64,000 bases of DNA from an uncultured Prevotella sp. GTDB lineage: Bacteria > Bacteroidota > Bacteroidia > Bacteroidales > Bacteroidaceae. Location of the stretch: NCBI GenBank assembly GCA_902800365.1, contig CADCEF010000002.1, positions 111,549 to 175,548 of the forward strand, given 5' to 3'. Positions 52,070-63,200 of this stretch are shown here, piece by piece. Under the pieces are notes generated by a model that worked only from the letters and a program-made list of their open reading frames with translations, made no database searches and had not been told where the DNA came from. Within the stretch, counting starts at the first letter, position 1, and each line of letters opens with the position of its first letter. Made by a program: the position numbers and the translations under genes.

Positions 52070-52606
52070 TTATTTCTTAAGCTTAGTAAGAATACTGTTG
52101 AGTTTGGTCTTGACGCTAGCGTCCATACGATAGGTATCGTACTCCAGGATAAAGCCTCCGATGATATCAGGGTTTACCTGCGACTCAAACTCCACTGTTC
52201 CATTAGTCTTACTCTCCACCATCTGTCGCATTTTCTGCTCCGTTTCCGGAGAGACAGCGGCAGCAGTGATGAGGCGTCCGCGGATGACATTCTTCTGCTG
52301 GCGGTAAAGCGTGACGTACGAATTGGCGATGAACTGCATCACACTCTCGCGGTCTTCCTTCAGCACCAGGCTGATGAAAGCCTTCATCAGGTCGGAAGGC
52401 TCACGGCCTGCAGCCGTAAGCAGCAGTGCCTGCTTCTTGTCCTTCGAGAGCATCGGATTGTCAATCGTAGCGCGCAACTGTGGCACCTCGATGTAGCTCT
52501 TGGCTATCAGCTGCATCTCGGCATACACCTGCTGCTCAATCTTGGCGTCGGTAGCACTCTTGAGTAGTGCTCGCGCGTATCTTACCGATATGACTCCTAT
52601 ATCCAT
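52070..52606 (-). CDS. atpH: ATP synthase F1 delta subunit
   Basis: A 178-residue peripheral-stalk subunit linking F1 to the b subunits. Seen: SVRYARALLKSATDAKIEQQVYAEM at the N-terminus and the C-terminal VNPDIIGGFILEYDTYRMDASVKTKLNSILTKLKK, both typical. It starts 11 nt after atpF. A gap of about 95 nt to the four-helix-bundle gene holds the right inverted-repeat arm and a hairpin. Confidence 0.93.
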   Translation of the reverse strand: MDIGVISVRYARALLKSATDAKIEQQVYAEMQLIAKSYIEVPQLRATIDNPMLSKDKKQALLLTAAGREPSDLMKAFISLVLKEDRESVMQFIANSYVTLYRQQKNVIRGRLITAAAVSPETEQKMRQMVESKTNGTVEFESQVNPDIIGGFILEYDTYRMDASVKTKLNSILTKLKK

Positions 52607-52617
52607 ACGTACATTAC

Positions 52618-53133
52618 TTATTTATCAGTAGAAACATCATCCAGCATACGGTCAATCAAATCCATCTGCGACTTATCGTCTTTTAGGTTCTGCTTGAGAA
52701 CCTTTTCGGCGATGCCTACACTCAGTGCGGCAACCTGCTGACGGATGTCGGCGATAGCGGCTTTCTTCTCCTGTTCGATAGCCACACGGGCATCTTCCAA
52801 GAGTCGTGCACCTTCTGCTCTCGCCTTCTCCTGAGCCTGTTCCACAATAGAGTCGCGCGTTTCTGCAGCCTCTTTCAATATCTGAGCCTGCTTGGCACGA
52901 GCCTCCTGCAAGATGGATTCTCCCTCCTTCTCGATGTTAGCTAAACGCTCCTGGGCCTCATGGGCCTTCTTGAGACTGTCCTCGATGTAGCGGTTTCGCT
53001 CTTCAACCATACCAACGATGGCAGGGAAACCGTACTTGGCAAGCACGAAGAAGACGACGGCAAACGCCAGGAGCATCCAGAACAAGAGTCCCAGATCGGG
53101 TGTAAGGATTGCTGGCAGTTTACTGAAATCCAT
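52618..53133 (-). CDS. atpF: ATP synthase Fo b subunit
   Basis: A 171-residue protein: one N-terminal membrane helix (LGLLFWMLLAFAVVFFVLAKYGF) followed by a long charged coiled coil (about 40-150) that forms the outer stalk. Length and pattern fit AtpF. Lies 16 nt after atpE. Confidence 0.94.
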   Translation of the reverse strand: MDFSKLPAILTPDLGLLFWMLLAFAVVFFVLAKYGFPAIVGMVEERNRYIEDSLKKAHEAQERLANIEKEGESILQEARAKQAQILKEAAETRDSIVEQAQEKARAEGARLLEDARVAIEQEKKAAIADIRQQVAALSVGIAEKVLKQNLKDDKSQMDLIDRMLDDVSTDK

Positions 53134-53149
53134 ACTTAGTCTCCTTTAT

Positions 53150-53395
<246 letters not shown>

Positions 53396-53497
53396 TTAAT
53401 TTTTAATTATTAATAATGTTGTTAATACTTCAATTTCTGAATCTTTCGACTCTATAATTTTTAATTTTTACATTTTATCATTTTTACATTTTTACAT

Positions 53498-54553
53498 TTA
53501 CTCAGCATGGTGCTCCTGATGGGCAAGCCCAATAAACACCGCACTCAGCATAGTAAATACGTAAGCCTGAACAAATGCCACCAGCAATTCAAGTGCATTC
53601 ATAAACAGAAGCATGATGATGCTGAAGATGTTCAACCCCATACCAAAACCTACGCCCATCGACCATCCGAGGAAGATAACGCATGTGAACGAGAGTATCA
53701 CAGCGTGACCAGCCATCATGTTGGCAAAAAGACGGATCATCAGTGCAAATGGTTTAGTAAACACACCGAACAGCTCGATGACAGGCATGATTGGAGCGGG
53801 ATAAGCCTTGAGGAACAGAGGCACCTCAGGCCAGAAAATCTCCTTCCAGTACTCCTTGTTGGCAAACAGGTTGATGGCAAGCATCGTACATACAGCCAGG
53901 AAGAAGGTGATGTTGATGTTACCAGTAACGTTGGCACCACCTGGGAATACAGGAATCAGTCCGATGAGATTACAAGTGAGGATGAAGAAGAACACCGTGA
54001 GCAGATAAGGAGCATACGGACGGTAGTGCTTCTCACCTATCGACGACTTGATGAGGTCATCATGAATCGTCATCACAATCATCTCCATAGCACCCACAAA
54101 TCCCTTTGGAGCTTCACTCTTGGCATCGTGGTTCTTGTACCAGCGTGCACAGCTCAGGAACACTACAATGAGTACGGCCACCACAATCCAGATCTGCAGC
54201 ACACTCTTGGTGATGCTCAGGTCAAGTGGGCGAACCTCCTCGCTTCCCACGCGCTCATAGATCTTGCCGTGATGTTCCTCGCTGAAGAAGAACTGACTGG
54301 GCAGACTGTGAGCGGTACAGAAGAACCACTTTTGTCCGGGATTATCACTCGCACTACGAAGGATGATGGGCAGCGGAATGCTGATATGATGGCCTTGGTA
54401 GCTGGCGATATGCCATTCGTATGAGTCGGCCAGGTGCTCGAGTACAATCTCGGGGATATCGAGCTCCTCACCTTCTCCACCCTCGTTTGCCAAGGCGGCA
54501 GTAGGCAGCAGCGCTACCATCATCAGGAGGATTATCGTTCTTAATTTTTTCAT
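53498..54553 (-). CDS. atpB: ATP synthase Fo a subunit with N-terminal signal-like extension
   Basis: A 351-residue membrane subunit forming the ion half-channels. The essential arginine is in ALMIRLFANMMAGHAVIL; other typical segments are NLIGLIPVFPGGANVTGNINITFFLAV and MNALELLVAFVQAYVFTMLSAVFIG. The first 20 residues look like a cleavable signal peptide (MKKLRTIILLMMVALLPTAALA), followed by about 90 extracytoplasmic residues, a known feature of Bacteroidetes a subunits. AT-rich 8-nt units (TTTTTACA-like, about 53465-53500) lie just downstream. Confidence 0.93.
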   Translation of the reverse strand: MKKLRTIILLMMVALLPTAALANEGGEGEELDIPEIVLEHLADSYEWHIASYQGHHISIPLPIILRSASDNPGQKWFFCTAHSLPSQFFFSEEHHGKIYERVGSEEVRPLDLSITKSVLQIWIVVAVLIVVFLSCARWYKNHDAKSEAPKGFVGAMEMIVMTIHDDLIKSSIGEKHYRPYAPYLLTVFFFILTCNLIGLIPVFPGGANVTGNINITFFLAVCTMLAINLFANKEYWKEIFWPEVPLFLKAYPAPIMPVIELFGVFTKPFALMIRLFANMMAGHAVILSFTCVIFLGWSMGVGFGMGLNIFSIIMLLFMNALELLVAFVQAYVFTMLSAVFIGLAHQEHHAE

Positions 54554-54556
54554 TAC

Positions 54557-54949
54557 TTATCTATTATTAATTCTGGCGAAGAAGATAGAGTGATGTATAA
54601 GCATTCCAAAATAGAAAACTATAAACACCATGAAGAACCTAAGCATAGAGTCCTGATTATCAACCAGATAATAGACAAACATCACTGCCAGAGCCAACAA
54701 CAGTCGGAAGCCAGACACAGCCGTAAAGAATGTGGGCAGACTGTCGGGTGAGTTCTGGGCTACGCGCTTCCATATCTGTGCGATTACCACGCATGTTACC
54801 AGCGAGAAAGCCACACTTACTATGATGGGCGTAAGCAAGTCGAGAAACCATATCTGCATCACCATGAGGCCAACAAGTGCCAGAGCAACTGCCACCATCA
54901 CCCCGTAACGCATATACGCAATACTCAACTTCTTGATACTCTTTGTCAT
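54557..54949 (-). CDS. Small membrane protein in the atp operon (AtpI-like position)
   Basis: A 130-residue protein with four hydrophobic segments, placed between atpC and atpB where many operons carry an AtpI-type assembly factor. Sequence similarity to AtpI cannot be claimed by eye. It begins MTKSIKKLSIAYMRYGVMVAVALALVG and ends in a YFGMLIHHSIFFARI segment. The gap to atpB is 3 nt. A role in c-ring assembly is inference. Confidence 0.75.
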   Translation of the reverse strand: MTKSIKKLSIAYMRYGVMVAVALALVGLMVMQIWFLDLLTPIIVSVAFSLVTCVVIAQIWKRVAQNSPDSLPTFFTAVSGFRLLLALAVMFVYYLVDNQDSMLRFFMVFIVFYFGMLIHHSIFFARINNR

Positions 54950-54955
54950 TACTTT

Positions 54956-55207
54956 TTATTCCTTTGCTTTCAGTTCCACACAAAGACTAACCTTGTTCTT
55001 CTGCACCTCCACAAATCCGCCTTGTATCTCTAACTGCTGCTTGCCATCGGCAGTAGTAAATACCACCGTGCCACACTGCAAGGTAGAGATGATTGGGGCG
55101 TGGTCGTTAAGAATCTCAAACTGGCCCATTGTACCTGGCACCAGCACGCTCTCAACAGCGCCGTCGAACTCAATCTTTTCCGGAGAAACTATCTTTAATT
55201 GCAACAT
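54956..55207 (-). CDS. atpC: ATP synthase F1 epsilon subunit, short form
   Basis: An 83-residue epsilon subunit. Seen: LQLKIVSPEKIEFDGAVESVLVPGTMGQFEILNDHAPIISTLQCG, the beta-sandwich domain. The C-terminal helical hairpin of E. coli epsilon (about 50 residues), which inhibits ATP hydrolysis, is absent; this short form is common in Bacteroidetes as I recall. ATG 55207 is used rather than an upstream TTG. It follows atpD across a heptad repeat spacer. Confidence 0.9.
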   Translation of the reverse strand: MLQLKIVSPEKIEFDGAVESVLVPGTMGQFEILNDHAPIISTLQCGTVVFTTADGKQQLEIQGGFVEVQKNKVSLCVELKAKE

Positions 55208-55209
55208 AA

Positions 55210-55237
55210 TGTTCAATGTTCAATTGTCAATGTTCAA
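55210..55237. repeat. 7-nt tandem repeat between atpD and atpC
   Basis: Units TGTTCAA, TGTTCAA, TTGTCAA, TGTTCAA make up nearly all of the 35-nt spacer. Confidence 0.85.
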
Positions 55238-55242
55238 TGAAC

Positions 55243-56775
<1,533 letters not shown>

Positions 56776-56814
56776 TTAATTTTTTAAGTTATAATTATTC
56801 TATATTCTTGGTTT

Positions 56815-57915
56815 CTATCTTCTCAATGCGATATTGTAGTTCAGATACTTAGGGTTTCCCGTCACATCCTCCAGCACTTTTACAAATGGGGGGAAATTAA
56901 CGGTCTCCTTCTCTGTAACTCCCTTTGTCTCCATCATCACCAGATTGCTAACAGGACTCAGGAACGTATCAATCTGGAAGAACTGACCTTTCCAGATGAA
57001 GCTCTGACGTTTCTTGCGGATGGTTACTCGATATGGATCGGCCTGCTGCAACATCTGCTCGTACAGGTTGTTGTCCACCTGACGCTCAGTCTCAATAACC
57101 TCGGTTTCGCTAAGGCGTTTCTTCGAGCGGTGCACATTCACCACCTTGCCCCCACTCCATTCGCGACGGCGCAAACGCACCTCACTTCCTGGCTCAGCCA
57201 CAAGATATGTCTGTGTTATCATACTCTCAGAACTCTCAGGAATCTCACCTATAAGCTCCACACGGAAGATACGCTCTTCCTGTACAGGCTGAGGCAGTCC
57301 GACAACCTTTGATATCTCTGTAAGCACACGCTTAATCTTGTTGTCAAAATCATCGTGGTTATTGATCACACGCAGATGAGGGTGTCCCATCCAAGCCTGA
57401 ATCACCTTCTTGTCAAGCTCGCGTGCTATGCGCAGTCCCTCTTCGTTAGCCTGCTCGTAGCGTGTGGCGTTAGTAGCAGTAGTGTAATACTGCTCAGCAC
57501 CATCGGCAGCACTCACCAAGTGCAACACTGCATCGTAGCTCTGTCGCAGCTCCTCCGAGTTTGTGCCAGCCATCCGTGTGATATCCTCCCACTCCTCGGG
57601 CTTGATATATGCAGAAATGTCCATAGCGCCACGATCGCATACGATGAGCACTGGGTCTTCGCACACCTTGGCCAGTTGCATAAACTGGTTCTCCAGCGCC
57701 AGCTGAGTCTCAAGAATAGCGCGCTCACCTTGATAGTACAGTTTGCGATTAGGTGTAAGATAGTTCCATCCTGCAGTGCTGTAAATTGTAGGCACCTCAG
57801 GCACGTTAAACACCTTATAGCCGAATCCTGAAAAGTACTCGGTTATCTTCACCAGCGCCGTAGTCTTACCAGCACATGGACCTCCAGTCAATACTATCTT
57901 CTTAATATCTGGCAT
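56815..57915 (-). CDS. P-loop NTPase/kinase fused to a CYTH-like domain
   Basis: A 366-residue cytosolic protein. Residues 1-200 are an AAA_28-type P-loop domain: KIVLTGGPCAGKTTALVKITEYF and LIVCDRGAMDISAY. Residues about 212-345 look like a CYTH (triphosphate tunnel) domain: FRVELIGEI, ITQTYLVAEPGSEVRLRRREW, VHRSKKRLSETEVIETERQV and YRVTIRKKRQSFIW, i.e. alternating basic and acidic residues as expected for polyphosphate binding. The same domain order occurs in plant TTM1/TTM2. The substrate is unknown; a phosphate-handling role beside pfkA and atp genes is inference. Confidence 0.8.
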   Translation of the reverse strand: MPDIKKIVLTGGPCAGKTTALVKITEYFSGFGYKVFNVPEVPTIYSTAGWNYLTPNRKLYYQGERAILETQLALENQFMQLAKVCEDPVLIVCDRGAMDISAYIKPEEWEDITRMAGTNSEELRQSYDAVLHLVSAADGAEQYYTTATNATRYEQANEEGLRIARELDKKVIQAWMGHPHLRVINNHDDFDNKIKRVLTEISKVVGLPQPVQEERIFRVELIGEIPESSESMITQTYLVAEPGSEVRLRRREWSGGKVVNVHRSKKRLSETEVIETERQVDNNLYEQMLQQADPYRVTIRKKRQSFIWKGQFFQIDTFLSPVSNLVMMETKGVTEKETVNFPPFVKVLEDVTGNPKYLNYNIALRR

Positions 57916-57916
57916 C

Positions 57917-57950
57917 TAATGTTCAATCTTCAATGTTCAATGTTAAATGC
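57917..57950. repeat. 7-nt tandem repeat at the pfkA 3' end
   Basis: Units TAATGTT, CAATCTT, CAATGTT, CAATGTT, AAATGCT (last unit incomplete). The pfkA stop codon lies inside. Confidence 0.8.
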
Positions 57951-58920
57951 TCAGCTCATCGAGCACTTTAATCAGTCGCTTGTCAAAGCGCTTATCTGTA
58001 CGGATACACTCACTGAATGGCACGTAAACCACCTCGTTATTGCGAATACCTACCATCACGTTGCGCTGTCCCTGTTTGATGGCCTCGATAGCGCCAACAC
58101 CAGTGGTAGCTGCCAGGATTCTGTCGCGAGCAGATGGTGTACCACCACGCTGCAGGTGCCCCAGGATAGATACACGCACGTCGAACTCAGGGAACTCCTT
58201 CTTTACACGATCTGCATAGTAAAGAGCGCCACACTTAGGACTCTCGGATACAATCACGATACACGACTTCTTTGACTTGCGGATACCACGACTCATGAAC
58301 TGGGCTAACTGGTCGACATCAGTCGATTCCTCTGGCACAATGGCAGCTTCAGCACCACAAGCGATGGCAGAGTTCTGAGCCAGGAAGCCAGCATCACGCC
58401 CCATCACCTCGACAAAGAAGATACGCTCATGAGAGTTGGCAGTATCACGAATACGATCGACGCACTCCATGATGGTATTCATAGTGGTGTCGTAGCCGAT
58501 GGTGGCATCGGTACCGTAAAGGTCGTTGTCAATGGTTCCTGGCAAGCCGATACAGGGGAAGTCGAACTCCATACCGAAGTTGCGAGCACCTGTCAGCGAA
58601 CCGTTTCCACCAATAACAACCAGTGCATCTATCTCTTCCTTCACACAAGTCTCGTAAGCTTTCTGCATACCCTCGGGTGTCATAAACTCCTTCGAGCGTG
58701 CAGTCTTCAGTATCGTACCTCCGCGGGTCACGATACCACTTACGTTCTCTGTGGTGAAGGTCTTAACCTCGTCGTTAATCAGCCCCTCGTAACCACGATA
58801 TATACCTTTGATTGCAAATCCGTTGTAGATACCGGCACGTGTCACGGCACGTATTGCGGCATTCATACCTGGTGCATCGCCTCCCGACGTCAGGATACCA
58901 ATCGTCTTAATCTTTCCCAT
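57943..58920 (-). CDS. pfkA: 6-phosphofructokinase (ATP type)
   Basis: A 325-residue glycolytic enzyme making fructose 1,6-bisphosphate. Seen: [56 protein letters not shown] (catalytic Asp), [12 protein letters not shown] and [16 protein letters not shown]. The glycine in GGNGS and the absence of a Lys in the GTIDND segment point to ATP rather than pyrophosphate as donor. The Asp that binds Mg in the E. coli GGDGS motif is Asn here. It follows the antiporter gene by 28 nt. Confidence 0.94.
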   Translation of the reverse strand: MGKIKTIGILTSGGDAPGMNAAIRAVTRAGIYNGFAIKGIYRGYEGLINDEVKTFTTENVSGIVTRGGTILKTARSKEFMTPEGMQKAYETCVKEEIDALVVIGGNGSLTGARNFGMEFDFPCIGLPGTIDNDLYGTDATIGYDTTMNTIMECVDRIRDTANSHERIFFVEVMGRDAGFLAQNSAIACGAEAAIVPEESTDVDQLAQFMSRGIRKSKKSCIVIVSESPKCGALYYADRVKKEFPEFDVRVSILGHLQRGGTPSARDRILAATTGVGAIEAIKQGQRNVMVGIRNNEVVYVPFSECIRTDKRFDKRLIKVLDELSI

Positions 58921-58948
58921 ATTACTTTTTCCTTACTATTGTTGTTAG

Positions 58949-60340
58949 TTATATAAAATTCACTTCAAGCCACAATACCAGCAGGCCTATCAGCCCGCCT
59001 GCCAGCACCTTTGGTGTAAGGTTCTTAACATACCATCCCACCTTTATATGCTCCATCTTCATCAGCGCCAGTCCGCTAACCGATCCCACACTAAGCAAGC
59101 ATCCGCCCACAGCTGTGCAGTAGGCTATTATCTTCCAGTAGGCGCCGTTGGTAACAAAGTTGTCGGCATAGCTGCCCTTCATGGCAGCATCGGCTATAGG
59201 ATAGAGCGAAATGTCGCTCATGGCAATGGTAAACGAGTCAACAATTCCGCTCAGCAGTCCTGAAACGATACCCAGCAGCCATACGTTTTCGAACGAGTCG
59301 TCGATCCACTGAGCCACGTCGCCAAACACACCAGTCTCAGTAACCACACCCATCGCCAGCATGATACCCATCACAAACAGTATCTGCTGCAGACTTCCGT
59401 ACTGCACCGATCTTGGTGTCAGTCGCTGCTGCATCTGGTCGGCACTCATCAGCTTGCGGTTCATCACCTCGTTAACCACCCACAGCACGCTAAGCACGCA
59501 CAGCGCTCCAAGGAACGGACTCAGCTTAGTGATGTTGTGGAATGTAGGTATGAACCACAGTCCACCAATACCCACAAACAGCATAACAATGCGCTGCCAC
59601 GGCAGCAGTCGAGTGTCGTCGCCACGGAATGGCATGGGCGCCCACTGGGTGTCCAGTCGCTCAGGCAACTGGCGGTTTATCAGTATGGTAGGCACTATCC
59701 ATGCCAGCATCACTGGCAGCGCCATATACGCCGTATATCTCGATGCTGTGATGGCTCCGTCGCCCCACAGCACCAGTGTTGTCGGGTCGCCTATCACGGT
59801 AAGACATCCGCCGCAGTTGGCAGCTATCACTATCGCAGCACCTATCAGCATTCTCTGTCGGCGGTTCTGCACTATCGAGTGCATTATCACCAGCATCATA
59901 GTAGCTGTGGTAAGGTTGTCAAGGTTAGCCGAGAGAATGAATGTGGCCAGTGTTATAGTCCACAACAGGCGCTTCGGGTTGCGGGTCTTTATCCACTTTG
60001 TCACAAAGTCAAAACATCCGTTATTATGCAGAATCTCCACAATACTCATGGTGGCCAGCAGGAACATCACGATACTTGCTGCACGACCCACATAATACAA
60101 GAACACATTATTATATATGTAATACTTCACTGCCTCGCTCGATGGTAGGTCGCCGTTAAGGAATGTCCAGTAGTCCTCAGCATGTCGCTGCATCACGAAA
60201 TCAGTACCGTAGCAGATGTAGACCACCCATCCCACAGTTCCAATGAATATTGCGATAGCACTCTTGTTAACACCAGTGGTGTGTCCGGTAGCTATCACAA
60301 CATAACCTAAAAGCAGCAGTATTACAATTATCAGTGTCAT
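58949..60340 (-). CDS. nhaD: NhaD-family Na+/H+ antiporter
   Basis: A 463-residue inner-membrane antiporter with about 12 hydrophobic segments. Seen: FILSANLDNLTTATMMLVIM, IAANCGGCLTVIGDPTTLVLW and SGIVDSFTIAMSDISLYP, consistent with the ion transporter superfamily and NhaD. It exports Na+ or Li+ in exchange for protons. It lies 18 nt after the sensor kinase gene and 28 nt before pfkA, within a run that continues to the ATP synthase genes. Confidence 0.88.
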   Translation of the reverse strand: MTLIIVILLLLGYVVIATGHTTGVNKSAIAIFIGTVGWVVYICYGTDFVMQRHAEDYWTFLNGDLPSSEAVKYYIYNNVFLYYVGRAASIVMFLLATMSIVEILHNNGCFDFVTKWIKTRNPKRLLWTITLATFILSANLDNLTTATMMLVIMHSIVQNRRQRMLIGAAIVIAANCGGCLTVIGDPTTLVLWGDGAITASRYTAYMALPVMLAWIVPTILINRQLPERLDTQWAPMPFRGDDTRLLPWQRIVMLFVGIGGLWFIPTFHNITKLSPFLGALCVLSVLWVVNEVMNRKLMSADQMQQRLTPRSVQYGSLQQILFVMGIMLAMGVVTETGVFGDVAQWIDDSFENVWLLGIVSGLLSGIVDSFTIAMSDISLYPIADAAMKGSYADNFVTNGAYWKIIAYCTAVGGCLLSVGSVSGLALMKMEHIKVGWYVKNLTPKVLAGGLIGLLVLWLEVNFI

Positions 60341-60358
60341 TCTCTATTTTCCTCTCCT

Positions 60359-62140
60359 CTAATTTAAAATCTCGGTAGGTGTCCAGTACCAGAATATCGT
60401 TCCTCTACCGTCCTCGGTATTGTCGCGCACACCTATCTTTCCGTTACAGCGGTCTATGATTGCCTTACATACGCTAAGCCCCAGTCCCGGGTTCTCCTGA
60501 CTCTCGTCGTGTGTGTATGTATTACGGTCGCTCAGCAGACCGAAAATATTATTCTTCAGTTTCTCGGGCAGACCATCGCCGGTGTCCTTCACCTCTACAT
60601 ACATACCACCCTCCTTCACGTAGTATGCCACCGTTATCTTACCCTCTTTGGTGTGCTGCACAGCATTATCCAGCAAGTGCATTGTAACCACCTTCAGCAG
60701 TTTCTTATCTAACAGCGCGCGCATGCCTTCCACGGGTTCCTCCAGCTCCAGAGTCACGCCCTCGTGCAGCTGCGGTCTCATCTCGGCAGCAAACTGTCTC
60801 ATCTCGGCGTCCACGTCGGTCACCTCGCGCTGGAACAGTTGACTCTGCCCCTCGATATCGCTCAACGACAGCAGCTCGTTAATCATGTGCAGCAGCTCAA
60901 GTCCGTTCTTGTTTATCAGCTGCAACAGGTTCTGCTGCTCGTCTTTTGGCAGAGCCGTCTCGTCCATCGTCATGAGCAAGTCGCTGAAACCGATAATGGC
61001 GTTAAGCGGCGTGCGCAGCGAGTGACTCATGTTGCCCATGAATATATCCTTCAGCTCCTCACTCTTGCGTGCAGCCTCTGCAGCCTCACGGGCCTTTGCA
61101 GCGTTCTGATTGGCTATCATGGCGTTGTGCTCGGCCTCTTTAGCATTTCGCCTTGCCACGTCGGCATTACGCAGTGCTTCGGCGGCACTCTTCTTAGCCT
61201 CCTCTTCACTCAGTCGGGCTTTCTCTTCGTTTTCCTTGGCCTTCTCCTCGTTAACCTTGGCTTTCTCCTCGTTATCGCGTGCCAGCGCTAGAGCCCTCTT
61301 CAGGTTCTTCTTGTTTCTGTACTGCATCACGATTATTCCAGCCATTATCGCAAACACACCAGCAATAATTGCACCCCAAACCCACTTGGGGATAATCAGT
61401 CCGTCAAAATGCGATGCCACATTACCGTACACATCCTCTACCACACCTTGGTCCACCATCTTGTCAAGCTCGGCGTTTATGGCGTCTATCAGTTGCTTGT
61501 TATGGCTCACGTAGCAGTATTCTCTTGGAGTAAGCGTAAGGTCTTCTGTTTGCAGATTATTGAGTTTGTACTTGGATATCATATATTTGGCCTGATAGCG
61601 ATAGCAAATCACAGCATCATAATCGCCAGCAGCCAGATCTTTCATGGCCTTTATCAAGTCGTAGACTATCACTATCTTAGCGCCACTTTTCTTCAGCGTG
61701 TCAACCACGGGCCTACTCTGCATCAGGGCAATCTCCTCGCCTTTCACATCTCTCAATCCATAGTTCTTTCTCTCGCCCTTGCGTGTCACTATCTGGTAGT
61801 ACAGTCTCAGCACCGATCGCGAGTAGTTCATGTCACCACTACGATAGGGCGAGTAAACCATCATAGCCAAATCCACCTTTCCCTGCATCACGTCGCCAGC
61901 AATGGCAGCCCACTTGTTCGGTTTGAACGTCATAGGTATGTCCAGGCGCTTCATCAGTCGCTTGGAAAACTCCACGTCCACACCGCTTGGGTTTCCTGCT
62001 TCGTCAACGTATTCCAGTGGTGGATAATCTTGGTCGATACCAAAAAGCAATGGTTTTTCGTTGGTATAGCCTAAATTGTCGGCATTCACCGCGATGGCAA
62101 ATGTCAGCAGTAGTAACACATATTGCAATCTGAGTTTCAT
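60359..62140 (-). CDS. Sensor histidine kinase with periplasmic substrate-binding domain
   Basis: A 593-residue membrane sensor. Signal peptide about 1-20; residues about 25-245 are a bacterial solute-binding (SBP_bac_3) domain: LLFGIDQDYPPLEYVDEAGNPSGVDVEFSKRL. One membrane helix (about 250-272), then a long Ala/Glu-rich coiled coil (about 285-365) of near-heptad repeats (NEEKAKV, NEEKAKE, NEEKARL). HisKA: FMGNMSHSLRTPLNAIIGF with H373 as phospho-acceptor. ATPase domain: HLLDNAVQHT, VKDTGDGLPE and GLGLSVCK. It has no receiver domain, and no response regulator is encoded in the window. ATG 62140 leaves a proper signal peptide. Confidence 0.9.
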   Translation of the reverse strand: MKLRLQYVLLLLTFAIAVNADNLGYTNEKPLLFGIDQDYPPLEYVDEAGNPSGVDVEFSKRLMKRLDIPMTFKPNKWAAIAGDVMQGKVDLAMMVYSPYRSGDMNYSRSVLRLYYQIVTRKGERKNYGLRDVKGEEIALMQSRPVVDTLKKSGAKIVIVYDLIKAMKDLAAGDYDAVICYRYQAKYMISKYKLNNLQTEDLTLTPREYCYVSHNKQLIDAINAELDKMVDQGVVEDVYGNVASHFDGLIIPKWVWGAIIAGVFAIMAGIIVMQYRNKKNLKRALALARDNEEKAKVNEEKAKENEEKARLSEEEAKKSAAEALRNADVARRNAKEAEHNAMIANQNAAKAREAAEAARKSEELKDIFMGNMSHSLRTPLNAIIGFSDLLMTMDETALPKDEQQNLLQLINKNGLELLHMINELLSLSDIEGQSQLFQREVTDVDAEMRQFAAEMRPQLHEGVTLELEEPVEGMRALLDKKLLKVVTMHLLDNAVQHTKEGKITVAYYVKEGGMYVEVKDTGDGLPEKLKNNIFGLLSDRNTYTHDESQENPGLGLSVCKAIIDRCNGKIGVRDNTEDGRGTIFWYWTPTEILN

Positions 62141-62165
62141 TGGCACCAATCAAATTTAATCAGTG

Positions 62166-62197
62166 CAAAATTAAGCAAAAAACTCCATACTACCAAA
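62166..62197 (-). promoter_or_regulatory. -33/-7 promoter of the sensor kinase gene
   Basis: On the minus strand TTTG (62194-62197) and TAATTTTG (62166-62173) with a 20-nt spacer. No other -7 box was noticed in the intergenic gaps down to atpG. Confidence 0.7.
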
Positions 62198-62222
62198 TAT
62201 TTTCCTATAAAAATATAAAAAA

Positions 62223-63038
62223 TTACAGTCCTCTGGCCTTCCAGATTCTGTCTTTGGCAGCATTTATCTCCTGAAACTTCTTTTCAGCCGCTTTTCTAAC
62301 GTCATCGCCCAGTGCAGCCACCTTGTCAGGATGGTGTTGTAGCGCCAGTTTACGATAGACCTTTTTCAACTCATCGTCGCTCACATTCGGGCTCACGCCA
62401 AGCACTTTGTAGGCATCCTCCAGCGTCTCTCTACCAAGATGCAGCATCTGGTCCACCTCGTTGGTGTTCAGCCCCATCCACTGCGCTGCCTCTTTCAAGG
62501 CCGTTATCTCGCTCTGTGGCACGCTACCGTCGGCCTTGGCCACCATCACCAGATAGTTCAACAGCTGCAGTCTCTGCGAGTAATCCATTTGTCTGTTAAT
62601 TTGACTACAGCACTCACTCACCGTATGCTTAAACTGCTGCCAACCTTCGCGCTTCTGTTCCTCAAACAGTCGGTTCAGAATCTCGTTACCCTGCTGCACT
62701 GCCGATGCTCCAAAGTTCTGTCGCAGCATCTGCCTCACCAGCTCCATCTCACTGTGCATAGCCTTGCCGTCAGCTTTGATGATATACGACGACAGCACCA
62801 GCAGCGCAAACAGAAAGCTGTTTCTATCGCCCTGCATCTGTCGCTGGCGATAAGCCTGCTGATAAGCCGTATTATAATCCTCATACGTCGAAGAGCCCCA
62901 CGTACCGCTATTGTTAGGATTATTCACACCGTCAAGCATATTATCAAACAGAGAACCCAACAGATATCCTGCCAGTGCTCCCAGCGGACCGCCAGCCATC
63001 CATCCTATAAACCCACCTATCCATTTTCCTTTAGCCAT
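62223..63038 (-). CDS. DjlA-like protein: glycine-rich N-terminus, TerB domain, J domain
   Basis: A 271-residue protein. The start [30 protein letters not shown] is a glycine-rich hydrophobic segment that may insert in the membrane. The TerB domain spans about 65-190 ([36 protein letters not shown]). The C-terminal 60 residues are a J domain: [35 protein letters not shown] with the HPD motif that stimulates DnaK ATPase. So it is a membrane-linked co-chaperone like E. coli DjlA. The TerB part resembles the ffh-linked gene at 38090-38722. Confidence 0.9.
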   Translation of the reverse strand: MAKGKWIGGFIGWMAGGPLGALAGYLLGSLFDNMLDGVNNPNNSGTWGSSTYEDYNTAYQQAYRQRQMQGDRNSFLFALLVLSSYIIKADGKAMHSEMELVRQMLRQNFGASAVQQGNEILNRLFEEQKREGWQQFKHTVSECCSQINRQMDYSQRLQLLNYLVMVAKADGSVPQSEITALKEAAQWMGLNTNEVDQMLHLGRETLEDAYKVLGVSPNVSDDELKKVYRKLALQHHPDKVAALGDDVRKAAEKKFQEINAAKDRIWKARGL

Positions 63039-63061
63039 AATTGTCTTCTATATATTTAAAC

Positions 63062-63099
63062 TGCCTGCAAAGTTATATAAAATATTCTTTGCAGGCAAC
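63062..63099 (-). promoter_or_regulatory. Promoter of the DjlA-like gene inside an 11-bp inverted repeat
   Basis: On the minus strand GTTG (63096-63099) and TAACTTTG (63068-63075) have a 20-nt spacer. The same region holds a perfect inverted repeat, TGCCTGCAAAG at 63062-63072 and its complement at 63087-63097, whose arms cover the two promoter boxes. Confidence 0.65.
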
Positions 63100-63200
63100 A
63101 TTTAAACAATATTTCACGCGTTTACAAACAATATTTTGCACCGGTTATCCTTCTGCCGCACCGCAAAGTGCAGCCATATCGCGCCGTAGCGTAAACTAGG

